From NCBI RefSeq assembly GCF_003254055.1, contig NZ_QKZT01000006.1:22462-86461 (forward strand): 64,000 nucleotides of DNA, given 5' to 3'. Below, in pieces: positions 16,479 to 25,543 of this stretch. This DNA is from Algoriphagus chordae. GTDB lineage: Bacteria; Bacteroidota; Bacteroidia; Cytophagales; Cyclobacteriaceae. Under the pieces are notes generated by a model that saw nothing but the letters and a program-made list of their open reading frames with translations, had not been told where the DNA came from and searched no databases. A program made the translations under genes and the position numbers. Each line of letters starts with the position of its first letter. The first letter of the stretch is position 1.

Positions 16479-17752
16479 TTCTCCTTGAATTTATAAGTCA
16501 GCAATCTAGGATTCACGATCAGTTGCACCCAGCCCCAATTGTTCGTGTTTTCCGAGCTAATTCCGCCCTTTACTGCACTCATGCTTTCTGTAGCAAACAT
16601 CTGAGAATAGCCTGCCCCTATTTTGACGTATTTTCCGAAGGATTTGGAATAAACCAGATCTAGCTCTGTACCTAGATTTTGTCCTAGATCATTTGCCATT
16701 TTAGCATTGGCAAAAAAGAAATGTGCATTTAATCCAATCGAAGATTTTTCTCCTGTGGCAAGTGCCACTTTGCCATAAGCATCATTTAAGCCTACATTAT
16801 TAGCGTGATTACCTACATAAAAGTAATCCATGAAGCCATTGAATTTGTGATTCGTGCCATACAGTGGGAAGAAGGATTTGTTCTTTTCCTCACCAACTTG
16901 ATCTGTTCCGCTCAAGGATTCAAAACCAGCGATCAGAGTTACTTTTCCAGGTTGATATTTTGCTTCCACCATGTATTGGAAGGCGGATAAATCAGTACTG
17001 GCATTTGCCATTCCCGTTTGCAAATAGGCTGAGCCCGTAATCGTCAGAACGGAAAGAGGGAAGACTACGTGTGCACCGGTAGTTTGACGGTAGTATAATC
17101 CGTCCGTTTGTGGAATTGGGTCTGATGTGTATTTCTGGAAACCATTATTCATAAATAAAAAGCTGAAAGTAGCTTTGTCCCATGCCTTTGACAAATGAGC
17201 CATTTGCATGGTTTTATAGGAGAAGCCACCTGTAATCGTGTAGTCCGTTTCTAGATTACTCTGCTTTTCTTGATTGTAGGCAAAAGCTAAGTCTAGCTTG
17301 AATTTATTCTTGGAATATTGAATCATGGCAGCATCATGAAATCTACCTTGCATTGCCCAATCCACTTCTCCTAAGATCCGCTGATTATCGTAGGCTATGA
17401 CCTGACGACCGAGCTTGATTGCCCAGTCTTCTGTGAATGAATATCTCACCCAAGCTTGAAAAAGTGAAAAAGAATTGTTGTTGTCTGATGCGGTGAGGGT
17501 TTGTTCATCTCCCCAAGTACTCACATCTTGCACCGCGAAGTATAGGCTTAGCTTTTCGTCGGTAAAGCCCATGTTCAATCTTGATCGCTGCGTGACAAAA
17601 GCAGCAGGTTTGGCATTATCTGGAAAAAGGTCTCCAAATCCGTGGCGGTACTCAAATCGTGGACGGATATCTGCATCGAGTGTGAACTCTTGTGCATCAG
17701 CAATTTTTACTGTGAATATTGAGATCAAAATGAGTAATAGAATTTTTTTCAT
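16475..17752 (-). CDS. outer-membrane porin of the alginate-export type
   Basis: A 425-residue protein started at ATG 17752, which begins the Sec signal (MKKILLLILISIFTVKIADAQ). The body shows alternating aromatic and polar strands typical of a beta barrel, starting RPRFEYRHGFGD, which resembles alginate-export-domain porins. The last residue is not the usual aromatic. Position at the end of the nitrate cluster suggests it lets nitrate or nitrite cross the outer membrane; that role is inferred. It overlaps dsbD by 4 bp, tail to tail. Confidence 0.75.
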   Translation of the reverse strand: MKKILLLILISIFTVKIADAQEFTLDADIRPRFEYRHGFGDLFPDNAKPAAFVTQRSRLNMGFTDEKLSLYFAVQDVSTWGDEQTLTASDNNNSFSLFQAWVRYSFTEDWAIKLGRQVIAYDNQRILGEVDWAMQGRFHDAAMIQYSKNKFKLDLAFAYNQEKQSNLETDYTITGGFSYKTMQMAHLSKAWDKATFSFLFMNNGFQKYTSDPIPQTDGLYYRQTTGAHVVFPLSVLTITGSAYLQTGMANASTDLSAFQYMVEAKYQPGKVTLIAGFESLSGTDQVGEEKNKSFFPLYGTNHKFNGFMDYFYVGNHANNVGLNDAYGKVALATGEKSSIGLNAHFFFANAKMANDLGQNLGTELDLVYSKSFGKYVKIGAGYSQMFATESMSAVKGGISSENTNNWGWVQLIVNPRLLTYKFKEN

Positions 17753-17821
17753 AGCACGAATATTCATCAGGTATAATCAACAAATGTAAAAATTTATGTT
17801 ACTAATTAGCTGGATGTTAGT

Positions 17822-17835
17822 CTGATATAAATCAG
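17822..17835. promoter_or_regulatory. FNR/CRP-like palindrome upstream of the porin gene
   Basis: CTGATATAAATCAG has perfect 5-bp arms around 4 bp and matches the TGAT-N4-ATCA core of FNR-type sites. Its centre is 76 bp before the porin start codon. It could bring oxygen or nitrogen-oxide control to the porin; this is inference from the pattern alone. Confidence 0.35.
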
Positions 17836-17858
17836 CTTATTAGCTAATACTTTAGCTT

Positions 17859-19301
17859 TTATTTGTGTGTTATTGTAAGTTTTTTCTTAATAAACTTACT
17901 TTTTGCTGCTTCGCATAGTGAGCAGCAATAATCTGCAGGAAGGTCTTCAAAAGCTGTATTTGCTGGAATGTCCTGCATCTGATCTCCATAAATAGGGTCA
18001 TATATCGTAAGACAATCTGCACATTGGAACACTTCTTTCTCGCTAGATTCTTTTAATGATGCAGGCTTTCTGGCTTCATTTGTCTTTTTTCCCAATTGTT
18101 CGAAATACATCTTACTCAACTCGATCAAAAGTCCTGGCAGCTCAGCTTTGTCCACTTCCTGCACATACACGATGTACTGCTGTGTATTTGGGTCAAAGTT
18201 TTTGGCGTAAAGAAGATTGTACGTGTTTCGAATTTTAATACCCTCTAAGCCTGCAGGAGGCTGATTTTTCTCGATAATAATGGAGGTAAAATAGTATGCC
18301 TTTCTGGTGTAATCAGTAATTCCAAAGGTCAAACCATAGGTACTTATATCTCTCTTAGCAAAGTTGTCCACAAGATATTCCTTGAGTTTGAGTGCGGATT
18401 TATTGCTAACGGGAAGGTGCCAATTCAGCTCCAGCATGGAGTGACGCACATTGATTCCAAAGCGACCAAGAAGCCTTTCCCAGTCTATTTTAGTGCTTTC
18501 AGGGATTCCCTTGATGATGATGGATTTCCATGGAGTGATGGAGATTTTACCGATTCGACTATCTGCACAGAGATCGCATAGTACTTTCAGAAACCCTATG
18601 TAATACTTGTTATTTCTCCAGTATAAGCCCAACCAATACCGATCGTCGCCCACTCGATTTATCCCCTCGTAATATGGGAATGGATAAAATGGCACTTCCA
18701 ATGGACTGTCTACCGTCCGATTATTAGAATCTACTGCATCATTCACCAAGTCAAATAGAAACGCCACAGTCTCAGGCTCCTCTTTTAATATGTCCTCAAT
18801 CGCTGAAGCCACCTTTGCCATATCCCAACTGTAAATAAGCGCAGGATACATCATCGTTTCCTCCCATTCTGGTAAGCGCACATAGAGATACCAGTAATCT
18901 TCATGCGCTGAAGCGATGAAATTCAAGTGTCCAGTAAATAGTGGAACCAAGCGCTGCTTTGGATCAGTGATGTTAATTTTAAGATTTGGCTGAACTCTAA
19001 ATTGCTCCAGAATATACAGATATCTATCTCCCGTCAGCCAAGGTGTATTTGGGAAAATGTCAGCAGAAACGTATGAAGAGACGATATTTTCTGCTCCCAA
19101 TTCTTCCGGTGATACCAGTTGAAATTTATCCTGAGAATCAATTTCCAAGGTGTCTTCATCCTTGATGAATAGAATGTCTTGGCGAGAGCCCAAGGAAATA
19201 GTGTCCAACCCAGCACTTTCCGCCAGTTCCAAAATCTGCTTCAATTCTGCTGGAGAGAGCACTCCACCTTTCACCACTACTCTAGAATAGGTCTGTTTCA
19301 T
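17859..19301 (-). CDS. rubredoxin-tailed protein with degenerate nitrite/sulfite-reductase-like repeats
   Basis: A 480-residue protein. Residues about 1-70 and 230-330 have stretches like ferredoxin-like half domains of nitrite/sulfite reductases (VVVKGGVLSPAELKQILELAE; GKISITPWKSIIIKGI), but the four cysteines that hold the 4Fe-4S/siroheme centre are not present in the usual C-x5-C and C-x3-C pattern. The C-terminus (about 428-465) is a rubredoxin domain with CADC and CSLC. It overlaps the nitrate reductase gene by 4 bp, so it is a likely electron-transfer partner of that enzyme. Confidence 0.65.
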   Translation of the reverse strand: MKQTYSRVVVKGGVLSPAELKQILELAESAGLDTISLGSRQDILFIKDEDTLEIDSQDKFQLVSPEELGAENIVSSYVSADIFPNTPWLTGDRYLYILEQFRVQPNLKINITDPKQRLVPLFTGHLNFIASAHEDYWYLYVRLPEWEETMMYPALIYSWDMAKVASAIEDILKEEPETVAFLFDLVNDAVDSNNRTVDSPLEVPFYPFPYYEGINRVGDDRYWLGLYWRNNKYYIGFLKVLCDLCADSRIGKISITPWKSIIIKGIPESTKIDWERLLGRFGINVRHSMLELNWHLPVSNKSALKLKEYLVDNFAKRDISTYGLTFGITDYTRKAYYFTSIIIEKNQPPAGLEGIKIRNTYNLLYAKNFDPNTQQYIVYVQEVDKAELPGLLIELSKMYFEQLGKKTNEARKPASLKESSEKEVFQCADCLTIYDPIYGDQMQDIPANTAFEDLPADYCCSLCEAAKSKFIKKKLTITHK

Positions 19302-22300
19302 ACAAGTACTTTTGATTGGTGAAGAATTTCTCTTACCTCAGTTTTGCAACTGCCGCAGCCCAAGCCAGCCCCCGTTTGTTGACAAAGTGCAGTGAAATCT
19401 GAGCACCCACCTGCGATAGCTTCCTTTATATTTCCCTCGCCTACACGACTACAGCTACATACTAATTTGCCGATTACGGGTCTAGTCTCCGAAGATCCCA
19501 TCAGCAAAGACTTCCGCTTTTCGGAAAGCTCAATTTTGTTTTCGATCAGGGATTTGAACTCAGCGAATTCATTTTTATCTCCCATCAGCACAGCACCAAT
19601 TAGCAAATCATCCTTGACGATACACTTCTTATAATAGCGGCGGCTGATATCGGTGAAAATGATTTCCTCATAAGAATCGTCATTTTCTGGAATCAAAATA
19701 TCCCCGATACTGCATAGTTCCAGATCCTTAAATTTCAGAATATTCATCAGCACCGATCCGCTGTAAATACTACTCACATCTCCGGCGATATAATTTGCCA
19801 AAACCATGGCCTGCTCCTCAGCAGCGGAGGTGATTCCAAAAAGTTGATTTTGAAATTCTGCGATCTCCCCGATGGCAAAAATATTAGGGTAATTGGTCTG
19901 CAGGTGCTGATTTACCTTGATCCCACGACCACAAAGTATGCCATTATCTCGGGCAATTTTGATGTTCGGCTGGGTGCCAATCGCGTAAACCACCGCATTG
20001 GCGTAAATGATCTTTCCACTTTTTAGTGTGATAGAAAGCGATTTTTGTTCTTCATCATCGAAGACCGTGCTGACTTCATTATCGAAGTACACATGAATTC
20101 CGCGTTCCTGCACATCTAGCGAAAGTAGCTTACTCGAAACCTCATCCAGCTGACGCTCCATCAGTCTGGAAGCACGCTGTACTATCGTTACTTTCACCCT
20201 ATTGTGCTGCAAAGCAGCCGCAAGTTCCAGCCCAAGTAATCCGCCTCCGATAATCACCACATGCTGATTCTCTGGTCGGAGATTCGTGGAATCCAAGTAA
20301 TCTTTAAATCGATCTGCATCTGTTTTGTTTCGCATGGTGAATCGTCCAGGCAGATCCAATTGTGCATCCTTTGGAATAAAAGCCCTGCTTCCTGTTGCCA
20401 AAATCAGCTTGTCATAAGGATATTCCTCTCCTTCATTATCTATCACAACTTGCTTCTCAGGGTCAATATCTTCTATAGAAAGTCCCGTGTGCAGCGATAT
20501 TTTCAATTTCTTCAGCTCGTGCTCTTTGATCTTCTGAAGCTGCTCCCAGGTCAGTTCTTCGGTCACATATTCTGGCAAAAGCACTCGATTGTAAAATGGA
20601 TGTGGCTCTTTGGAAAACACATGAATCTGATCGGACTCATTATGCTCGCGGTAGTTTTGGATAAAGCGGAAAGCTGCCGCTCCAGCTCCTATGACCACGA
20701 TTTTCTCAGTAGCTTTCTTGTATTTGGAAACAGATACGGTGGTGAATTTGAAATCCGGTTCTTTGGATTGCGGATCGACTACCGTTTTTGTAAGATTGTT
20801 TGCTCGATTGAGATCAGATTGCAATTGCTTGCCCCAGTGCATGGGTAGAAAAACGACACCTTCACGGATGTTTTTGGAAAGCTTAGCCTTTACTCTCACT
20901 ACGCCATTTTTGCTTTTTACTTCCACCACATCCCCGTCTTTTACTTTGTCTAGGTAAGCATCGATGGGATTGATTTCCAGCACTGGACTTGGGTAATGCG
21001 TTCGAAGTCGGGATACTTTTCCCGTCTTGGTCATCGTATGCCATTGATCTCTCACGCGTCCTGTGGTAAGAATCAGAGGGAATTCCTTGCACGTTTTCTC
21101 CGATGTGTTGGTGATTTGAGCTGGAATATTGAATACCGCTTTTTGTGTAGGTGTGTAGAATTTATTATCGGCGAAAAGTCGCGGAGTTCCCGTGTGCCTG
21201 TACTCCGGAACTGGCCACTGGAATGTTCCTTCGTTCTTCAGCCTGTCGTAATTGAGATAGGAAATATCGATGTTCGTGCCTTTCGTCATGGCACAATACT
21301 CCTCGTAGATCTCCTCCGTGTTGTTGAAATTAAAACCTCTGAAACCCATTCTTCGGGCAAAATCACAAAGTATCTCCACGTCGGGTCTAGCTTCTCCAGG
21401 AGGATTGATGCCTTTATTGAGATAGGAAATCCTGCGTTCTGAATTGGTCATCGTTCCTTCTTTCTCCAGCCATCCAGCCGCTGGCAGTACCAAATCTGCG
21501 TACTCAACTGTGTCGGCTTTATGAGAAATATCCTGAACGACCACGAACTTGGCGTTTTTCATTGCCTTTTCGATCTTCTTGGAATTCGGCAAACTCACCA
21601 TCGGATTGGTACAAATGATCCAAACGGCTTTCATTTCCCCACTTTCGAGCGCGTCAAACATCTCAGTGGCTGATAGTCCAGGTTCTGGAGAAATTTCATT
21701 TACTCCCCAGAAATTGGCTACTTCTTGACGATGAACAGGGTTATTCAGCTCTTTGTGAACAGCCAATAAACTCGCCATGCCACCAACTTCACGTCCGCCC
21801 ATTGCATTTGGCTGGCCTGTAAGTGAAAAAGGCCCATTTCCTGGCTTGCCTATTCTGCCTGTTACCAAAGAAAGGTTCAGCAGGGAAAAGTTCTTATCCG
21901 TTCCGATAGCGCTTTGGTTCAATCCCATCGCCCACATGCTGATAAATCCTTTTGATTCGCCGATGATCTCGGCTACTTTCTTAATATCGTCAACAGAAAT
22001 CCCGCAGAGTTTAGAAGCTTCTTTTAGAGAAGTTGCCATCACTTGCTTGCGGTAGCTAAGATAGTTTTCGGTATGATTTGCTATGAATTCTTTGTCAGCC
22101 AATCCAATATCGATGATTCTTCTGCCTATGGCATTGTACAAAATGATGTCGGTGCCGGGGATGATTTGAAGGTGAATATCTGCGAAAGTGGCAGAATCAG
22201 TCTTGCGTGGATCTACCACGATAATCTTCACATTCGGATTTTTCTCCTTATGCTTTTCCAGTCTGCGAAAGAGGATCGGATGACACCAGGCGGGATTTGC

Positions 22301-22822
22301 GCCAGCGATCAAAAAAGCATCTGCCAATTCTATGTCTTCATAAGAGATAGGAACCGAATCCTCTCCAAAAGTTTTTTTGTAAGCCACCACCGCCGAACTC
22401 ATGCACAAGCGACTGTTGGTGTCGATGTTATTTGTCCCCAAAAAGCCTTTTGTAAGCTTATTTGCAATGTAATATTCCTCTGTGAGACATTGTCCAGAGA
22501 TATAAAAACCCACACTGTTCGGGCCGTATTTCTGAATCAAGGACTTGAAAACTCCCGCAGCTCTGTCGAGTCCATCGTCCCAACTCACCCGCTCACGAGG
22601 ATGAGACCTGCTCCAGCGCATCTCTGGATAGAGGATTCTATCAGAAGTATCATTGACTACGTAGTGCAGATTCCGCCCTTTGGAGCAAAGCATGCCTTGG
22701 TTCACAGGATGATCCTGATCGCCTTCGACCTGTACTTTGTGTTCAGCGTCCACCTCAGCAACTATTCCGCAGCCGACGCCGCAGTAGGAACAAGTGGTTT
22801 TAACTTTTTTATCTGGGATCAC
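19298..22822 (-). CDS. assimilatory nitrate reductase fused to a NAD(P)H/FAD and BFD-like module
   Basis: A 1174-residue fusion starting at GTG 22822 (a stop lies just upstream in frame). Residues about 1-680 are a molybdopterin oxidoreductase of the Nas/Nap type with a 4Fe-4S motif (CSYCGVGC...C) and a probable Mo-ligand cysteine (SRLCMSSA). Residues about 695-1100 form a pyridine-nucleotide-disulfide oxidoreductase (VVIGAGAAAFRFIQ; VVIGGGLLGLELAAAL). The end has a BFD-like 2Fe-2S site (CSCSRVGEG...CGSC). It should reduce nitrate to nitrite with electrons from NAD(P)H in one chain. There is no signal, so it is cytoplasmic. Confidence 0.88.
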   Translation of the reverse strand: MIPDKKVKTTCSYCGVGCGIVAEVDAEHKVQVEGDQDHPVNQGMLCSKGRNLHYVVNDTSDRILYPEMRWSRSHPRERVSWDDGLDRAAGVFKSLIQKYGPNSVGFYISGQCLTEEYYIANKLTKGFLGTNNIDTNSRLCMSSAVVAYKKTFGEDSVPISYEDIELADAFLIAGANPAWCHPILFRRLEKHKEKNPNVKIIVVDPRKTDSATFADIHLQIIPGTDIILYNAIGRRIIDIGLADKEFIANHTENYLSYRKQVMATSLKEASKLCGISVDDIKKVAEIIGESKGFISMWAMGLNQSAIGTDKNFSLLNLSLVTGRIGKPGNGPFSLTGQPNAMGGREVGGMASLLAVHKELNNPVHRQEVANFWGVNEISPEPGLSATEMFDALESGEMKAVWIICTNPMVSLPNSKKIEKAMKNAKFVVVQDISHKADTVEYADLVLPAAGWLEKEGTMTNSERRISYLNKGINPPGEARPDVEILCDFARRMGFRGFNFNNTEEIYEEYCAMTKGTNIDISYLNYDRLKNEGTFQWPVPEYRHTGTPRLFADNKFYTPTQKAVFNIPAQITNTSEKTCKEFPLILTTGRVRDQWHTMTKTGKVSRLRTHYPSPVLEINPIDAYLDKVKDGDVVEVKSKNGVVRVKAKLSKNIREGVVFLPMHWGKQLQSDLNRANNLTKTVVDPQSKEPDFKFTTVSVSKYKKATEKIVVIGAGAAAFRFIQNYREHNESDQIHVFSKEPHPFYNRVLLPEYVTEELTWEQLQKIKEHELKKLKISLHTGLSIEDIDPEKQVVIDNEGEEYPYDKLILATGSRAFIPKDAQLDLPGRFTMRNKTDADRFKDYLDSTNLRPENQHVVIIGGGLLGLELAAALQHNRVKVTIVQRASRLMERQLDEVSSKLLSLDVQERGIHVYFDNEVSTVFDDEEQKSLSITLKSGKIIYANAVVYAIGTQPNIKIARDNGILCGRGIKVNQHLQTNYPNIFAIGEIAEFQNQLFGITSAAEEQAMVLANYIAGDVSSIYSGSVLMNILKFKDLELCSIGDILIPENDDSYEEIIFTDISRRYYKKCIVKDDLLIGAVLMGDKNEFAEFKSLIENKIELSEKRKSLLMGSSETRPVIGKLVCSCSRVGEGNIKEAIAGGCSDFTALCQQTGAGLGCGSCKTEVREILHQSKVLV

Positions 22823-23252
22823 TACTCAAGAGTTACTGTTGGAAATAGATTTGCTATGATGATTATCAATGTTGCTAGTATCCTTTCACCTTGATTGTCA
22901 GTCTTGAAGACAGGTGACCGGTGACCGATGCAGCGGCAATAATAGTGTTTACCATATATTCAGAGCTATTCATTTATTATTTAGAAAACTAGTCATTTTG
23001 ATTCAGGTTTTTCAGGTGTTCTCTTGTGTTTCAGAGGGAAGTACGAGTATATAAGAGAAGTGTATTCTTAAGTTACTAAGCCAGAATATATTTTTTATTA
23101 TATCGGCAAATTAATAAATGCATTATAGGATCTGATGAACAATGGGGAGTTTGTGGCATCGGTCATCGGTCATCGGACACCCGTCCTAATGCTTGCAAAA
23201 AGAATGAGCTTGCTGACATAATTTAGAGTAGTTACTAATAAATAGCTTCAAG
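22823..23252. other. intergenic region between narK and the nitrate reductase gene, with inverted repeat
   Basis: No gene is seen. GGTGACCGGTGACCGATG at 22913-22930 and CATCGGTCATCGGTCATCGG at 23157-23176 are reverse complements over 16 bp with one mismatch, about 227 bp apart. Such CGGTCAYCGGTCA strings look like dispersed Bacteroidota intergenic repeats. The nitrate reductase promoter should lie near 22830-22900 but I could not pick it out. Confidence 0.5.
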
Positions 23253-24677
23253 TTAATTATCTATTCGCACTAATTCAGGCTGTAGTTTGCTTAATTCTAC
23301 TTCTGCTACTTTTTCATCTTCGGTACTGAATTTTATCGCTAGCGCAACCATGCCTGATATAATGATCATGCAGCCAATCACTAAATATCCAGCTGAAACT
23401 GCAGATGCAGCTGCTGCAGATTGAGCGGCAGCCGCAGCCTCGGCCCCCAACGCTTCACTTGCAATTAAGGCAGTCTTCTCTGCTACTGCTGATTTTGAAC
23501 TTAAGAATAGCGCAGCCATGAAAGCACCGAAATTCCCTCCAGCTCCAACTATACCTGAGATAGAGCCAATTGCTTTTCTATTCACAAAAGGTACGACGGA
23601 GAATGTAGCACCTTCAGCCATCTGCACTGACAAACTGAAAGCAATCAGGAGTATGAAGCCGATGAAAAGACCTGTGGCCAAAGAGAATAAGCTAAGCATA
23701 AGTCCTTCTACAATTAATATTGCTGCGAGGAACCAAACTCTTCCTTTCAAGCCTCTCGATTTTCCAAATTTGTCACCAAAATATCCACCAAGTGTACGAG
23801 CAAAAATATTCATCAGTGCGAAAGAGAGCACGATATTACCAGCAGTGATTCGTTCGAGTTGGAACGTATTCTGCAAGTAATCATCCATGGTTCCATAGAC
23901 TGTCAGTTCAATTCCAAAGCATGCTGCATAGACTACGAAAAGCAACCAAACACGATAGTCTTTCACAGCTTCCATAAAACCAACTTTGTCCTTCTTCGTG
24001 CTAGGAACTTGCATTCCTCTTGCTTCCAATTCCTTGAAGTTGCCATCTGGAGTATCCTTTGTGAAAAAGTAGTAAACCAAACCCATGCTGAAGCAAGCGA
24101 TACCCGCTATAACCATAGAATATCTCCAGGCATCTGCCTCTGCTACTCCAACGCCTATGACTATCGCCGCAATGATCGGCATTCCCAATCTATTGGCTCC
24201 GCCACCGAGATTTCCCCAGCCAGCAGAAGTTGCATTGGCAGTTCCGACTACATTGGAAGCAAACATCAGCGAGGTGTGAACCTGCGTGATGACGAAGGAG
24301 GCTCCTATGAATCCAGTCAATAGACGACAGATATAAAACTGCATAGGTGTCTGAACAAGACCGCTAAGTACAACTGGGATAGATCCTAGAATAAGCAACC
24401 AAGTGTAACAAAGTCTTGGACCATATTTATCGCATAGTTTCCCGATAAGTAATCTGGCGAAAACTGTTCCCGCTACAGCAAGAACTGTTGCATTCCACTT
24501 TTGCGCAGGTGTAAGACCGAGGTCTTTGACTACGTCAGGCATGAATGGCACGATGCCGAACCATGCGAAAAAACAAATGAAGAATGCAATTGAAGTGATC
24601 CAGAAGGTTCGGATCGGGACGGTTTTAATGTCTAGTAGATTTAACCGTTTCGCTTTGTGTGTAAGTAGTGGCTCCAT
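23253..24677 (-). CDS. narK: NarK-type nitrate/nitrite MFS transporter
   Basis: A 474-residue protein with about 12 hydrophobic helices. The segment SAGWGNLGGGANRLGMP near 150 is the nitrate signature of NarK/NasA/NRT2 transporters, and RLLTGFIGASFVITQ is the conserved TM4 segment with the substrate-site arginine. A low-complexity alanine-rich loop (about 410-430) precedes the last helix. It lies in the inner membrane and should import nitrate, possibly exchanging it for nitrite. Several TACGTA motifs lie upstream. Confidence 0.9.
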   Translation of the reverse strand: MEPLLTHKAKRLNLLDIKTVPIRTFWITSIAFFICFFAWFGIVPFMPDVVKDLGLTPAQKWNATVLAVAGTVFARLLIGKLCDKYGPRLCYTWLLILGSIPVVLSGLVQTPMQFYICRLLTGFIGASFVITQVHTSLMFASNVVGTANATSAGWGNLGGGANRLGMPIIAAIVIGVGVAEADAWRYSMVIAGIACFSMGLVYYFFTKDTPDGNFKELEARGMQVPSTKKDKVGFMEAVKDYRVWLLFVVYAACFGIELTVYGTMDDYLQNTFQLERITAGNIVLSFALMNIFARTLGGYFGDKFGKSRGLKGRVWFLAAILIVEGLMLSLFSLATGLFIGFILLIAFSLSVQMAEGATFSVVPFVNRKAIGSISGIVGAGGNFGAFMAALFLSSKSAVAEKTALIASEALGAEAAAAAQSAAAASAVSAGYLVIGCMIIISGMVALAIKFSTEDEKVAEVELSKLQPELVRIDN

Positions 24678-24698
24678 AATACTTATTTTTATCTACCC

Positions 24699-24804
24699 TA
24701 AAGCTAAGTATTAATACGTAATTATAATACTTAGTACGTAATTTATTTACGTAAAAAACAAAAAATCCATTCAGAATTGCTCTAAATGGACTTATGACTA
24801 CGTA
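24699..24804 (-). promoter_or_regulatory. narK upstream region with four TACGTA motifs
   Basis: TACGTA occurs at 24715, 24735, 24748 and 24799. A weak -7 element (TAGCTTTA on the minus strand, 24699-24706) is present but no TTTG -33 box lies at the right distance. This fits an activator-dependent promoter, with the first TACGTA where the -33 contact would be. The regulator encoded next door is the likely activator, by inference. Confidence 0.5.
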
Positions 24805-24821
24805 TAAAATTGCGTGTTTTC

Positions 24822-25484
24822 TTAGATCAAGTTTAAATCTCTGGATTTTGTCGTGAGCTCCACAAGGTTCTTGACGTTCATTTTTTTCATCAAATTGAAG
24901 CGATGAACTTCCGCTGTTCTCTTACTGATTTCCAGCGCATCTGCGATTTCATTATTTCCTTTCCCTTCGAGAATGAGTTCTAGAATTTGCTTCTCTCTAT
25001 TGGTTAGATTTGCCAATTCCTCTGGAAGTACATCTGACTTTGGTGCAGACTTAGCTTTTCCATTGACGAAATTATTTATGATATAAGCAGAGACATCTCC
25101 TGCGAAAAATTTTCCACCACCAGAAATCGTGTGCAAAGCCTTCAAAAACTCGCTTTTTGAGGACCCTTTAAGCAGATACCCATCGGCTCCAGCTTGAACA
25201 GCCTCTACCACGTACTCTTCCGAGTCATGCATGGAAAGGACTAGCTTTTTGATATGAGGAAATGATTTGCTCATCTCCTTCACTACTTCCAGCCCATTCA
25301 TTTTCGGCATACGAATGTCTACAATCAGTAAATCTGGATTTTGCATCGCGACTACTTCCAAAGCTTCTAAACCATCAGATGCTTCGTCGATTACCCGAAA
25401 ATCTGCTTCACTTTCTAAAAGCGACTTGATTCCATCACGTACCAATTCGTGGTCATCTGCTAAAACTATCTTGATTGGGTTCAT
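24822..25484 (-). CDS. NarL/FixJ-family response regulator
   Basis: A 220-residue two-domain regulator. The receiver (1-120) has acidic residues D10 and D11, phospho-acceptor D56 (LLIVDIRMP) and the conserved lysine in YLLKG. The LuxR-type helix-turn-helix follows (LTNREKQILELILEGKGNNEIADALEIS at about 152-180). It is encoded just after its partner kinase inside the nitrate cluster, so nitrate or nitrite control of the cluster is the likely role. Confidence 0.9.
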   Translation of the reverse strand: MNPIKIVLADDHELVRDGIKSLLESEADFRVIDEASDGLEALEVVAMQNPDLLIVDIRMPKMNGLEVVKEMSKSFPHIKKLVLSMHDSEEYVVEAVQAGADGYLLKGSSKSEFLKALHTISGGGKFFAGDVSAYIINNFVNGKAKSAPKSDVLPEELANLTNREKQILELILEGKGNNEIADALEISKRTAEVHRFNLMKKMNVKNLVELTTKSRDLNLI

Positions 25485-25499
25485 ATGCGCTTAAGTAAA

Positions 25500-25527
25500 T
25501 ACGTAGTAAAGTAACAGAATTTACGTA
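25500..25527. promoter_or_regulatory. two TACGTA motifs upstream of the response regulator gene
   Basis: TACGTA at 25500-25505 and 25522-25527, 22 bp apart, fill the 59-bp gap between the kinase stop and the regulator start. This suggests autoregulation of the response regulator. Confidence 0.45.
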
Positions 25528-25543
25528 TAAAAATCTAGAAAAT

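Noticed and set aside
20261..20848. 195-codon plus-strand frame opposite the nitrate reductase FAD region
   Set aside because: Antisense to the Rossmann motifs and without a plausible protein composition.
22043..22894. 283-codon plus-strand open frame opposite the nitrate reductase gene
   Set aside because: It lies wholly antisense to well-conserved coding sequence, has no family match and no promoter; it is a chance frame.
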